Part shown: one piece after another, positions 1-13,000 of the stretch
How the letters are laid out: each line of letters begins with the position of its first letter
Numbering within the stretch: the stretch's first letter is position 1
Made by a program: the position numbers and the translations under genes
NCBI GenBank assembly: GCA_019055375.1
Contig: JAHQIW010001297.1
Location: 62,001 to 126,000, forward strand
DNA from: Parelaphostrongylus tenuis
Lineage: Eukaryota > Nematoda > Chromadorea > Rhabditida > Metastrongylidae
Direction of reading: 5' to 3'
Length of the DNA: 64,000 nt
The notes under the pieces: model-generated
Told to the model about the DNA's origin: nothing
Databases searched by the model: none
The model's input: only the letters and a program-made list of their open reading frames with translations

Positions 1-123
1 AGCGAGTCTTGCTGTGGAGCTCCATAGAACGTTGTTGTTGACTGTCGGAGAGAATTGGGGGTGGATCTCAGCTCGACGCGCGCCGTGACCAGCATCACAA
101 CCACTCGGTCACAGCGCCCCACA
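1..123 (-). repeat. tRNA-derived SINE, family A, truncated by window edge
   Basis: The 5' (tRNA-like) end of a short interspersed element, read on the minus strand. It shares the block running from a GCGCGC core to a CCACTCGG motif with copies at 18.7, 19.8, 46.0 and 53.9 kb. On the minus strand the right end carries a box-A-like GACCGAGTGGTT, and a B-box-like segment follows about 30 nt later. The 3' half of the element lies outside the window. Family assignment rests on direct comparison with the other copies. Confidence 0.75.
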
Positions 124-479
124 TTAAAGCAGCATGAAAATCAAAATCTATAATAAGAAATTGCACAATCACTGTTTTGCTGCTGGCATCGTTCTTATGC
201 AATTGAGGCATAAGCCAGGTAGACTCAGTTTCTCACGGACTTCAACTTTACTGAAGAAAGCAATGCTCATATGGAATGAATTGATTCGGATGCTCCATTC
301 ACACCTAGTGAGATGGATGTCTTTGAAAACTCTCTCTATTAACATCTGGATTGTGAAGATATCATGATGAACGATTGAGCTCCAGAGTCGAGCAATACAA
401 AACGAATGGCTTTGAAATTTTGAAAAGATCAAACATGATGTGAAGGAAGCAAGAATTCTTCAACTTTGTGCTGAAACTT

Positions 480-620
480 TGAGATACCACGATTCTTACT
501 GTTTCAACGTGCGCTCTGGAAACCTGACCCTAATGTAAGCAGAGTGGAAGATTGCTCGGTGTTATCGACAGCCCAGTCGAAAGGACAATGATAGGAACAT
601 TTTGTGATGAGCAAGTGGCG
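480..620 (+). pseudogene. Decayed RTE-type reverse transcriptase C-terminal fragment
   Basis: Translation around 531-590 gives a broken peptide resembling the segment after the RT palm seen in better copies at 20.07 and 56.27 kb (GRLLGVIDSPVERTMIG against [16 protein letters not shown]). Stops interrupt it on both sides. It is a relic, with no coding capacity. The stretch 130-480 and 620-1560 shows no gene that I can support; open frames there are short and lack splice logic. Confidence 0.45.
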
Positions 621-1560
621 CCTACGAACTGAGGACCCGACCTATATCTTGGAGTGAGAATTGGGGATGAAGTAGCTCAAAATGGTCAAACATTAACGAG
701 GATGGCCACTCAATATGCGTGTCGGGAAAGTACAAAAGCCGACACCGGCTGGATCCTAACTTCAATAACTAACCCATACTATTTCTTTGCTGCCTGGTCC
801 GTTGACAGTGTTATAACGTTCCACGGAGAAAGGCTTCTGCTACGAAATCCTAAGAACTCCAAGATGCAAGAGCAGTTAAACCAGTAAAAGAATTTCTACC
901 TCAGTAGCTTACATACAGGGCATACCCGCCTACGACGTCGGTTGATGGAACGATCGGTGAGAGGCGATCAAATCTCGAGTTCAATAGAATGTCATTGGAG
1001 AGGGACAAAACGAAACGCCACCGACACACCATGGAGGCTCCACGATGTAGACCTCCACTATTTGAAGGACAGTTGCGCGAAAGAGAAACAACTGAAAAAT
1101 ATGTTGAGGTTCGCACTACCACTTAACTCGGGCCGTCCACCTATTCAAGCAAATATCCATATGCCCGATTATGTGAATGTGTCATTTTCATGGATAATTG
1201 CGAATGCTAGTGCACAATATCCACTTAAACGGCATTTTTTGGCGGAAACGGCTTCTTTTTTATATCTTGCTCTAATGATTTATCACAGATTTTCACCGGA
1301 TCCTAGGGATTGAAGAAAAATTGGCCACGTAGCAACTGTTATCAATATAGTGTAGTGACTACTAATGACATTCGTTTGACGAGAAATGTACATTCGGATG
1401 ATAATATTTTCTTCACAATGCGTAACCTATATAGGAAATCGGTCGGTGGCTCACACCACAGCTCGGCACATGGCAGCATTTATAGCCAAGATAGCGCTTC
1501 ATTAGTTGAATTTGAAAGTCGCATAACAGTTTCACTGGCACAGCTCGATTTAGTGTTGTA

Positions 1561-2470
1561 GTGCTGTCCTTCTATGACCTGACATCTTTTTTCTTATCAC
1601 AAGCTAAAAGCTACGTGTGGGTCAATAGTGAATGCTAAGTTGTAAACTGTAGATACTGCCACTTTATATCGTTTTACAATATTAAGCAGAGGCTTTTGCA
1701 TTCGCGCTAGGTCAAAATCGCTCTTGGTGATACGGCGCAATGAGAAGGTCTCCCCTTGGAAAGGGAGTCAATATAGAATCCGTGTTCTGCAAGCTTTTAA
1801 GTACTACAAGAAATTGAGCAAAAAAAAGATGTATTTAGCGACATAGGTCACTGAATAGTAGTGCTCCATGCCTGGATATGTGAGTAAAAATGAGCAGGCA
1901 CGCATTTACCCATAATGCATGTTAATGAGAGCCACTTTGAATATATTTAATCTAAAGATTAGTGCCAAACAATTTTAGCAGTATATTTCAGGTCATGCGA
2001 GGCCTACTGCTTGAATTTTTTTGCCACCGCTAACAAGATGACAAGATGAACAACGGGCAGGAATGAGAAGACTTTTGACTTCAAAGTAATTTTACAGCAG
2101 TGGATTACATCTATTTATTATCGCTACTCAATCAAGTTCTCAGAAAAGTAAAAAAGTGTCACCTTGTCGCATTTCCATTAAGTTCAAAATGGCAAAATGG
2201 CAATCTTATTCAAAGTAATGATTCTCAAAATCTCAAGCGAATACAATGAAGATTCTGTGGCTGCCGATTGAAAATTTTGAGTTTCTCGGGTTCCTTAGAC
2301 GAGCAAAATTGGATGGGTCACATTTGTGAACAATAGCCAGAACGGAGTTTTTACATTCGTCCATATACAATTGCTAGCAAAGAGGTATTAATATTATTAT
2401 CTTCATCACTAGTAATAATATTGTAGACATTAGTGTATATAAATCTTATGACTTACTTTGATTAGACGAC
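1561..2470. other. No gene recognised
   Basis: AT-rich sequence without a reading frame of note, without paired splice sites around coding-like sequence, and without a repeat that I can match elsewhere in the window. Confidence 0.5.
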
Positions 2471-2474
2471 GCCA

Positions 2475-2640
2475 GATTGGTAATAGTATCAGTAGTAGTA
2501 ACACTTTGATAGCTGACGTTTCGACCACTTCACCTTCTTCAGAACGTAACGATCGCCCAGGTCTTGGAGAAAGCAAAGTGGCCGAAACGTCACCCATCGG
2601 ACCGCTACTACTATTCCTATTACTAACCTCACGTTGATTA
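2475..2640. repeat. Short fold-back (MITE-like) element
   Basis: Two arms are reverse complements: the left arm reads TGACGTTTCGACCACTTC and CTTCTTCAGAACG, the right arm GAAAGCAAAGTGGCCGAAACGTCA. Outer parts pair through alternating AGTAGTAGTAAC and CTACTACTATTC. A single related arm (GAAGGCGG...GCCGAAACGTCAG) recurs at 33940-33980, and a more distant pair at 54.8-55.1 kb. This is a non-autonomous terminal-inverted-repeat element with no coding content. Confidence 0.65.
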
Positions 2641-3269
2641 TTCGAGATAAATCCTAAAGATTTGCATAAATCAATTCATAATGCCTGAGCTTACAAAAAG
2701 CCAGTCTTTTATGTTAATGAAAGTATCATTGATGAATTTCATGGCGATTTATTAGATCTATTGTTGATTTTTCTGTCGAATTTACGGTTTAATATGTTAG
2801 GGAATTTCAATAAATACCTGTACATGTGTCGTATTCTATCAATGCGAGATATTATAGTTGAACCGATCACTATGGTATAATCTGAAATCCATTCTACACC
2901 GTACTAAGCCTTTTTCGGATCACTGTTTGACAAAACGCCATTGATCTAGTTTTCACTGTAGCATAAACTAGTATATAGGTCTGATCCATTGCGTGGTAAC
3001 AGTAAAAATTCCCAAAAACATTCATATACAATGAGATTTTACTTGCTGCCTACTCTGTATGTATTACTTTAGATTACGGAAAGAATGTTAGACAAAAAGC
3101 AAATTTGAACGATTTTCTTGTTCGACTTCAAACTGGGTAGTAAAATAACAGTGACTAATAGCAGCATCAACAGCGCAGTTGGCTTAAAAAGTGCTAAAAC
3201 AGCATTTATTTTGTTACAGCAATCAGAAGCAATCATCGAATCTGTTACTCTTAAGACTACGCGAGGTGC

Positions 3270-3663
3270 TGCAAAAAAAGCTTAGAGTCGATTAATCTAC
3301 TGTCGCTCACCATTTGGAACGAATTGAGAAGACGAAAAAGGTTGGTGCAAGAATAATGGCTGTTATTTACTTTCAGTCGAAAGCCACATGTCTCATAGCT
3401 TTTCAAAAGTTGAAAGAATTAGGCTTCGACGTTTTTCCTCATCATACATATCGTGGGACCTCGCGCCCACCGACTACCATTTCTTTGAGCACCTCGGTAA
3501 CGTTTTGCAGGAAAAACGGCCCTACAACCTACAGAGTGCAGAAAAAGTTTTTCATGAGTTGGTCAGTTACCGAGGCGCCTATCTTTATGCTACGGAAATA
3601 CATAAACTTATTTATTGGCAAAAATGTGTTGGTTGTAATAGCTTATATTTTGATTGATAAAGA
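3270..3663 (+). pseudogene. Mariner transposase remnant, internally deleted
   Basis: Two pieces of a mariner-family transposase are fused by an internal deletion. The first (about 3295-3350) reads TVAHHLERIEKTKKVG, the helix-turn-helix region. The second (about 3390-3660) reads KLKELGFDVFPHH in one frame and then switches frame to WDLAPTDYHFFEHLGNVLQE and finally WQKCVGCNSLYFD followed by a stop, the usual mariner C-terminus. The D-x-APTDYHFF block contains the last catalytic aspartate of the mariner DD34D triad. The middle of the protein is missing and at least one frameshift is present, so the copy is dead. Confidence 0.9.
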
Positions 3664-5600
3664 TCGAAAATAGTTATCATAATTTAAGGGTCACGAAACC
3701 AAAACCACCATTATTACACACCAATCTAATAATTAAAAGCATTTAACATATGTGTCTTGGATTCTCCACAGAGATTCTGCAATAAGTAACTAATGACAAA
3801 TTTGGAAAGGATGCTTTGAAAATGACTTCTTCTATTCTAGATCTTCATATCACTAGTAGTCCTCTAAATAACGAGGATGCCCAATTAGCAATTCTGGAAT
3901 ATCGCTCTCGTAGTGTTTCCGATTGTCAACAGATATCACGGAAGTCACCACTCCCTGCTGATAAAAAAACTTTTTGCCATCTCACGGATGGGTCTCCAGT
4001 AAGGATGCGATTCCTAGCTTTGAAGTAATTATATGGGAAAGCTCAGTGGCCTTCAGATATGACTTCCTGATGAAAAAGTCAGACGTATTCTCAGGTTCAG
4101 TGGCTTCACTAAGAAATGAACCTGTTGATTTTCATTGCAATCCAACATCCAGAAACACTTTTACTTTGTTTTGAGGCGGCAACAGAATAAAAAAGTATTA
4201 AATAACATTCAATTCGAATTAAGCAAAACACTTTAAGAATGTTTGAGATTGATTGGTCAAATGTAGTATAAAAGTTAGCTTATTTGTTCTAGGTCATCTT
4301 GAATCGATTTCGTGAGAAACTGCATGAATTTTCCCTTTGCCCTCAATATTATCATACAAAATATATCCCAATTTTTATAAAATGAGCTTCACCACAGATT
4401 CAAATGTAACGCAAAATGCTGTTGATACGCCAATGACACGTTTACATATTAGAAGAAATATCATAATTTTTGCTTCTTCTTTGTTTCTGTTTTTGATTTT
4501 TTCTTTCAAAAACTGCTGCAATAGAAGTTGAAATTATTGGTAATAGAGTAATCAGTCCTCATGTGATAGCCAACTCAGACGCTGCTACTGCAAGCACAAT
4601 ATTATAATTCTACTGCAGACGTAGTCATTGGAGTCTATAGCGGACTAGTTTCATTCATACACACCCATATATTCGCTGAGAATTCATGATCGGTCATCTA
4701 TCGTTGTTAAGCGCTGCGGTATTTGACTGATTCAGTTTCGACGTGATGCGATGCCCATGACATTCGGTCCTGTGTCTCCATCATTCTACTTCAAAGATCT
4801 TCTCCCGTGAAATTACAAAAATCAATCGCTTTAATTCGTGATACTTTGAAGATACTGTTCTTATCAAAGCGCGAAATGTTTGACTCGTACTTTCTTTGTT
4901 TGCTTTCTCGAAAAAAAATTTTCTTTTCGGTCTTTTTTTCTGCAACCACAGAGTTGCATATCTTGAATCTAGTCGAAATATCTTTACATTTATCCTCAAT
5001 CGCACTGCATAATGCCATATTCTTGATCTAATAGCGCTTATGTTACATGACTCCTCTGTCACATTTTAATAAAACTTTACAGACAGTTCCATTGTCTACT
5101 TTAATCATCGCCTGCAAGATGTTTCTAGTTTCGGTTGAAGAAAAACCACATGATGCAGATTTTGCGAAAAGACGTATGTGCTTAATTTTTGAAGGTTAAA
5201 CATAGTAAAAGATTAAACACTTCTAGATAAATCGTCATCTACTGAAAGTATGGATTTTATCAGTGATAAAAACCTTAACACGTGATGAACGTTTCACAGT
5301 TGAGACGACTACAAGATCCGCCTCAACAGAACTGTTCCCAATAACTTTACTTTTCCACTAGAGTTCTGTGAAGATGTACAGCACCTTGTGAAGTTCTACA
5401 ATATTGTAATTTATTGTCAAAAAACATGTCTAAGCTTTTGAAATACCAGAAGAAATTCGTAGAAATGGCTCGTAATTGCCGCTATATAAGGTGTAACAAA
5501 GAGTAAAACCTATTCTGCTGCCCCCTTACTTGTTATTACAACCTTCTGTCTATGAATTCATATTCAATCGCTCATTTTAAGCGATTTCCCCAACATCATT
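3664..5600. other. No gene recognised
   Basis: AT-rich intergenic sequence. Several 60-90 codon open frames occur on both strands at 4.3-5.1 kb, but they overlap each other on opposite strands, are biased to Phe, Lys and Leu from A/T runs, and have no splice context. Confidence 0.45.
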
Positions 5601-5606
5601 GAACTG

Positions 5607-5700
5607 ATGAAGATCCGTATAGCTGTTCTCATGCTCTTGGTCCACTTCTGGTTGACCACGCGCCACCGGTTGACCATGACTGCGCTCTACAATTATGGAG
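5607..5700 (+). other. Candidate signal-peptide exon (weak)
   Basis: An ATG at 5607 opens MKIRIAVLMLLVHFWLTT, a good hydrophobic leader of the kind expected for the secreted or membrane ZP gene downstream. No convincing donor closes the exon, and the link to the candidate exon at 8033 is untested. It could be chance hydrophobic sequence. Confidence 0.2.
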
Positions 5701-5807
5701 CGCCTTTCAACATATTCCTCATCTATATGAGTACCGTCCACCTTTATTTGTCAGCAGTTTCTCTATTTATGACTTTTCCTTATTGTTTCAGAATGCTGGA
5801 TTCATGA

Positions 5808-8030
5808 ATTAAAAGGCTTTCGGTTATTTCACACTTTGGAGGTGTTAAATTGTAATTCATCGTCAAAAATATGCCATTGTAAGGCGTTGTACTGATAGCA
5901 GAAGTTACATCTTGAACAATAACTCCGCAGCGCTTACAGTCTTTTCTGGCTGTCATTTTCACATATCTTTCATATGATAGCATGAAAACGACGAAAAATT
6001 TCAATTCGGAAAAAAGCATGTTGGATATCAGTAAGTTCATGTCGAGTCCTGTATCATGCTAATCAATCCTTAATTAACTATTTCTATCCAAAGACCAACT
6101 ACAATAGAATTAAGTCATTATTCTCGGATTTAATGGAATTTCCTTTTGCTGTTTTAGGAAGATTTTCTGATTTACGAAAATGTAGGATAGAACAAGCTTC
6201 GTTTTCAAATTCACTGGTCCACTAAGCTCATAGGGTTGGGTTGGTGAGCTCAGTATCGTCCTGTGTACTATAATGGGTCCACTACTTTGAATCATATCTA
6301 GTTTTTGGTTTGGAGATAAGGATTACAGTATTTATCGTTTAGATCATCGGTGTTGACCATTGACCATTACTCATACCCTACCTGGCCTTCAATCACTCCA
6401 ACAATATTCGATATTATTGAGTATAAATAACATATTTCCAAACAAAACCGACAGCTCTTGTCACTTAAATGAATAAGAATTTATGAGAACATCGTTATAG
6501 CTCATCTTAGCTTTCACTAGCGCATTTTTAAGGAAAAGGCTGTTACTGCTAGACATACTTCATTCAAAATATAACGATAGGATTCGTTTCATCATGTTTA
6601 TCAGTGACAGTCAGACGGCACTCTTTTCTAAGGACCCATTACTTTTCTCAAAAACATTGATTTGACTTGGGAATTTTTTGCGGTGCTGTTGCAACGTTAT
6701 TGTCAGTACTTTTCGGTCCAGAAAAGCTTGATGAAAAAGTTGTCTCTACAAAGCAATAATTTTAGGAAAAGTATTCTTAGATAATATCTGACACGTTATC
6801 TTCCTTAAATATTCTGATGCAGTAGCTTATTTTGTCAGAGGTAAATCTTCATCTAGGCACGAAAGCTGCTAACCATGCTTCATCGATATAGTTATTGTCG
6901 ACATTCACAAACCTTCCTGTTCCTGTTATCCCTACCTTCCACTACAAGCGATAATTAGCGCAGTGATCAGTCAGAAATTCACAGGCAGTTCTATCTGCTA
7001 TTAAATGGAGGTTTTCACTTTATTCCTCTTCATCACTTGTCGCAATCTTCACATTCGTATCGCAGTCGAGCGCGATTTATGGTTTGTGGGTGTCGTTGTA
7101 GGTCACATGGATGACGATCTGCTTCATCAGATTTGATTACTACTCATTTTTGCCTTTGTTGATGTATAATACGTCGACGACCTTGGAACGTGATTCGCTC
7201 GTGTCACACCAGCTTGTCGCCCTTGCGTGCCGCCCTCATAGTTGGCGATCGACATGCCATGAAACTTCCGGACGCTGTCAATGCCGTATCTTCTACCATA
7301 AACCGCATAAAGATTAATATGACTCTTTATTGTTTGAATATTTTCTAAAAAGTGCTGACTACTTTCGTTCCTTCGTAAATTTCTTATATCACTTTCTGTT
7401 CGTTACTTCTGAATGAAAACGCGTTCAAAATTTTTGAAATGGCTCAAAAAAAATAAGTCAATAAATGTAAGTTTAAGGAGTATACTAGACTTAACGAGAA
7501 ATAAATGCCTAGTAATAACCTGTTAGTAATACCGTCCCACAAATGTTCAGAAAGTCTGAAGAAAGATCAGATAGAAATCTTTTCAAGACGACATTTAGCA
7601 TTTCCGAAGATAACTGATAGGTCGCCGGATCAAACGACTAAATATCAATTGTTGCACAAATACCCTGTAGTCTCAAAATGTAGCCTGTCAACATTTTCAC
7701 TCCCCATAATCCGGTTATAGCAACATACAATGCTTAGTTGACGTACGAATTCCCGGCCTAGCGTACTTAATTACATTAGAAATGGTTAAGGTGAAGCAAA
7801 TATTATGCATAAGTTCTCATATCACACTCTCCACATTGCTCTCTCCATCTTTTTTTTCTCTTTCTCTCTCTTTCTCTTTGATATGTCGAAATCGCCGTGA
7901 ATATTTTCTTTAGATTTTATTCTAGTTACCTGTTTTCTAAGCAAACTGATCTTTGGTTGAATAACCCTTCTGGCCTACAAACCAGTAATTTTTTTATTAC
8001 AGCTTGGCAAGTCAATCTATTATTGTTTTC
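5808..8030. other. No gene recognised; short CT-rich tract
   Basis: No supported coding sequence. A pyrimidine-rich simple stretch (CTCTTTCTCTCTCTTTCTCT) lies at about 7857-7880. This may be the 5' intron of the ZP gene if the leader at 5607 and the exon at 8033 belong to it. Confidence 0.4.
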
Positions 8031-8032
8031 AG

Positions 8033-8172
8033 ACATCCATTTCATACAGCATAAACGGTTACACAACAGAATGGTACAACAGCGACTTATGCGATGATAC
8101 GAATTACAATAGCTTATTTCCTGTGTCTCGATTTCATTCGATCTCAATTCTCAATACCACCTCGTGTTCAAG
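8033..8172 (+). CDS. Candidate upstream ectodomain exon of the ZP gene
   Basis: Bounded by a TTTTCAG acceptor and an AG|GTATGTG donor, 140 nt, open throughout in one frame. It encodes a Ser/Thr/Tyr/Asn-rich extracellular-looking peptide with two cysteines (SINGYTTEWYNSDLCDDTNY, later LNTTSCS) and a possible N-glycosylation site. Placement just 5' of the ZP-N exons suggests it is part of that gene. However, it ends in phase 2 while the next recognised exon needs a different phase, so at least one exon between 8173 and 9993 would be missing. I recognise no named domain in it. Confidence 0.4.
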
Positions 8173-9993
8173 GTATGTGAAGTCCAATTCATCAAACAAA
8201 TTCATCAAATCTAATCAAACATACAACCATGCAAAGGACTCTCTCTGTGCACTGGGAGCCAACTAACCTGCTGGGGCCATAGCCGGGCCAATTACCGGCG
8301 CCCGAGTGCAAATTATAGTGAGTACCTGCCTTCTCCCCTCTACCCTCACTCTCAACAGACAGTAACGATCCGTGGACCTCTCAAATCAATAGTTTTAATT
8401 AGCCTGTGTCCGCAAATAGAGCGGTTTTTGTTCGAATTTTTATTGTGGGCATCACACGGTGGCGATGAATGACTTGAAGAGAAAAGGCAGGCTACATCAC
8501 ATCAACGGTTCTTTTAGAGGACTTCTCACTTACCAAAACGACATTTTGCAAGATATTTATAAGATGATAGATATCTTGTGTGTATAGACTCATCTTTGAA
8601 CCTGTACTAACAGCAGTACTTAGTAGCATATTAGGAATCTTATCTGTGAAAAATCTGTCGGTTTCAAAATTACAAAGTTTGATTGCACGCAATCATTGAG
8701 AAATCGAACCACATGGTACGTATGACCGATTAGGTCTGTTAATCAGAACATCGATATCGTTGTCTTTTTATGATTATCGGTTGATTTTTGGTTCTTGTCG
8801 AATAACTACTATCAGAAGTTAGGGCTACTTTGGTGTGTCTGCTCATTGGTGCTGATCCTGCTACTTTATACTGTGAAGCTGGACATTCAGGAACATCCTG
8901 TCGCAAAGTGCGGCGATAGACCCTAGTTGCAGGTTGGATTAGCAATCTGCGCATGTAGAGAATTCGTTAACACCAGTTATCTAGCTTTATATCTATATTA
9001 TAAATTGATACTGGTAACATTTTGAATGCTCTCACAATAGTCAAGCTATTGCTGTGTTTGTCTATATTGTCTATACTAAGCCTGGAACCGTACTGAACTA
9101 CTGTTTTCCAATATGAACCGTACTATGTCACATATTGCGAGGTTCTCAGCATTTCAGAAAATTGTTTCGTTCTTCACATCTGTCCAACAGAAGATCCTCT
9201 GATATTCTTGAAGGATTCACCTGCTGCTTGAGGATTACAAGTTCTTCAAGAACATTGTTAAATGACATTTAAATTGATTTTTCTTCGAATTCTTGAGTTG
9301 TCCTGCCAGACTTCTCACATAATACGCAAGTTGGTAGCCTTTTCGATTGAAGAGAGCTCTTTCAGACAACTATAGTACAACTGGTCTAGGTGTATTGGGA
9401 GACTTGGCTGGTCTACGTGAAATCTATGCTAGGCCTCACACGATGAACATTATGTTGAACTTCGTCTTTATTAGTATATGCTATCTGCGCCGAGAGTGTT
9501 GAAAATCATTTGAGAAGCAAAAAAATGTCGTTGTTAATCTACTGCAGCAAAAAAAAATTAATGACACATCTTCAGCATATTTTCAGTGCAGTATTCGGGC
9601 AAATAAGAAAGGAGGAGCCAATGATTAATTCCTCAAAGGCATCTCAGTGCATAGAGCGTGGTGTAGTCTCGAAAGGATTTCAAAATTTCCATTCTTGTTT
9701 GCACTAAATATGTTCTCTATTGCGAACATACGATTAACGGTTAGCCTTTGGAAATTGCATAAGAGTGGCTTTCGGCGTTTTCATAGCAATCACCGGTAAA
9801 ATTATTCTTGAAGCAAATTAGTAGCTTCCACCACCTATCGAACAAAGGTTTGGTGATCTCGCAGAAAGGACAAAATGAATAGAGCGGTTATTTATTTCAA
9901 ATCTCGTGCTAAATGATTATCAAAAAAGAAAAGAATTGTGCCTGAGCTTTACTTTTACGAAATTATGGTTCCTAATTATGCTAACTATTTTAG
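8173..9993. other. Putative intron or 5' region, nothing recognised
   Basis: No clear exon was found although the phase mismatch between flanking exons predicts one. No repeat matched elsewhere in the window. Confidence 0.35.
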
Positions 9994-10098
9994 TGACACC
10001 ACGCTGTGGCTCACAACTCATCACAATAGAAGTGAAGTTCAATCCGAATTACTATCCAAACGGAAAATTCACAGATTGGATTGTGGTCGGTGTTTCAG
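9994..10098 (+). CDS. ZP gene exon: start of ZP-N domain
   Basis: Acceptor ATTTTAG, donor TTTCAG|GTATC. Encodes [18 protein letters not shown] and then [13 protein letters not shown]: the first ZP-N cysteine, the beta strand, and the F.G.I.V.G-like turn typical of ZP-N. It ends after one base of a codon, which joins correctly to the exon at 10462. Confidence 0.75.
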
Positions 10099-13000
10099 GT
10101 ATCAGAAAAATTTTCAAAGTGTATTATTAGCTTCACAATTGGCCCAAATATCTGCACTAATTCCAACTACACGCTGACCATGCCACCCTCATTTTCGTAG
10201 AGTGTGATTTTTTCTAATCTTCTCTCCTCTAAAAACATTGATCGCGTTTACAATGATAAGTCGTACTTCCATTGCCAAGCAGATTTTTTATTCACCGTGA
10301 AGAGATTGTTGCAATTTGGATCACCACAAAGGCTTGTTAATTTAAGTTTCGTGAAATAAACAATCATGTTGATTGTCAGAAACCATTGCGCTGTACGCTA
10401 CTTCTGAAATTAATAAGTTACAGTGTATAAAGTTGATATTTATCGACCTATTTTTTTCAAGGGCGACCAGAATGCCGTTTGCGAGGGAATGGCGAAACTC
10501 AATATGTGATTGAAATAGCTGTTTTCAATGATCCGTGTCTTACTCAAATGGCATGTTGAAACTTCTATTCTGTGAAACTCCTAGTTTTGATGAAGCAATG
10601 TAGACCTGTCGTTACTGATTTAGAATTTTTGGCTTTTATTGAATTTAATGCTTTCTAGCCAGCGCCTGGTGTGTTCCAAAATCGAATTCGAATCGGGCAA
10701 AATCCAGCTGTAATTCTGCAAGGAGACCAAACCCTCACTGTCAAATGTGTCTATGGCTTACCTGAAGTTGAAACACTGCCGCTGCCTTTCATCAATCCGA
10801 ACTTTAATATAGAAAGGTCTGAATATTTGGACTAAAGCATGTTGATCTCAGATAATTGTGGAAAAGTCTGATAGAAAGGAAGGCTCTGTTACTGGTCAGC
10901 GAAAAAATGCCTTCACTTTTGAGATTCTGCTTAGAAATGAATAAAGCGCATAAATCTGAGTGAGACAAGAAGAGAGGAAAAAGAGTCAAAATCCTCTCAG
11001 TAGCACCACACTTAATTCTTAGTCGCCTAAGATGTTATGAAGCACTTCTTATACCTCAGAAAAACGATGGTTTTTTTTAGCACTTGATAAACTTCTTCTT
11101 TATCTCATATTTAGCGACGTTTCGTCACCACCTAATATACCATTTGGAGCAATAATACCAGCGACACATACACTAGCAGGATTACCACACTCATCTAATG
11201 GTACAGGCCGACCTGGTTCTACAGTGTTTGGAATAACCGACAAAATTCAGGTTATGCAGTTAGGATTGTTCGACATTCAATGACTAACAATCATACTACT
11301 ACAGTATCAACTCTTATTTATTGGCTACTTATTCTGTTTAGTCTGTGAGAATGTTTAGAGCCTTTTTGAGGTTGGTACGTTAGAGCCATACGTACGTTTT
11401 GACGGTGTCCGCGCTTCATCAGTGGCCCGCGCCCCACACTGAACCTAGTGTGTAGCAAGGGAATGTTATTTACGATGAGATCAAGTGATATGTGTTATCA
11501 CCACTTTTTCAGTCGATCAGAAACCCGTCTCATCGACAGTGCTCAAACCTCTTATAAACATTCAATAGTCTATGAGAACGTTCAGAGATGGGAGTTGAGA
11601 TGGGCTCTGAAACAGTTGATGAGACGGGTGTCTACTTATTATTAACGGCATGGTATGATGTAAAATACGTTCACGAGAATGCTGAATCACGAGCGAACTT
11701 TGTAATCTGACGTTCAGATGTTAAGATTGAGCTGCGAGCACAGCTTTCTGGTGCAGCGCGCTCGAACGACTGCTGAGGCTCTCGCTCTTCTTGTTTCCCA
11801 GACGTGATCCAACCTTTGGCGCGTTACGGTAGTCGCTAATTTTTTCCGTTACCGCAAAGGATTCCTTTGAATGGGCCTTTTTTGCTGAATAAAGACTTCC
11901 ACTAGACTATTAGAAGTCATTCAATGCTTAAATCTCAGTGATTTCATTAATGTACCGGTTTTTTGGAAAAACCTTCTCACAGCACTTTAGTAGAAAAGAT
12001 GAAACTAAGTTTTACTCACACAAGCTATTTTCGCAAAGCAAAGCTCGTCTATAGGACTATTAGTTATCATTCGATAGGGCAAATCTCGACGATTCCAACA
12101 TGCGCTTGTTTTCTGAACTTGTCATTGCTGTTTCAGCAGGAAAATTAAGGTTAAGTTCCCCTATTCGCCGCGCAATGAATGTCGATTAGGGTGTGTGTGT
12201 AGGTGTGGGTCAGAGGCACGATCGATTGACCGTTTAAGGTGATTCCTTTACACTATTTACATGCAGCGCGCGATTTTTGTCACTTAGATTGGGCTTTTTT
12301 CTTTGCTTTGGAAAATACTCTAAATGAAGCATATAACTCTGATACTCCAAGATTTCCTCTACGTGTTCAAATGCTTATCGTGCATAGGCTTCGAATGTTC
12401 ACACATAAGTATATTAGCAAGTTGATTTTTCAATAGAAAACAAAATTCAAATGTCTCAGGCACAAAGAGCAATAGAATAAAATCTTTTCTACAACTCCAA
12501 TGTAGAAAACCTAAAAATCTACGAAATGGAGGAAAAATGTTCAAATAAATGACGGCAATCTGCGCAATAGCGATCTATATTCAAGAAACAGAATTTTACT
12601 TTCCTTGCTACACACCTGTAAGAAGGCCTACAAAAAAAACCACACTTGAAATTTCTGAAAATTACATATTGAATAGTTAGTATTAGTCTGAAGAAGAAGC
12701 TCTATCTTGTGGAAAATACGCACGATGACGCTCGACATGTGTGAAACACATCTTCCTGCTGTGACAGTGTAGGAAGGCTTTTTAAAAAACAAGCAATTGA
12801 AATCTTTGCTTGCGAGGATCTAAGAAATGAAATCTGTTTTTATAAACGCGCATGTTAACGGGCAACGCTTTTGAAACACAATTTTATTCCTCTCTCACAG
12901 CACTGTAAGCATGATATTTAGTAAACAAGTATGCTTTTGAAATCTCTGGGATATATTCCTTTAAATAATTATTGAAAGTCTAACGGAAAAGCACCGCATC

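Noticed and set aside
6900..7320. Cysteine-containing plus-strand frame ending at 7317 as an exon
   Set aside because: Neither strand gives bounded exons with matching phases, and no motif is recognised.
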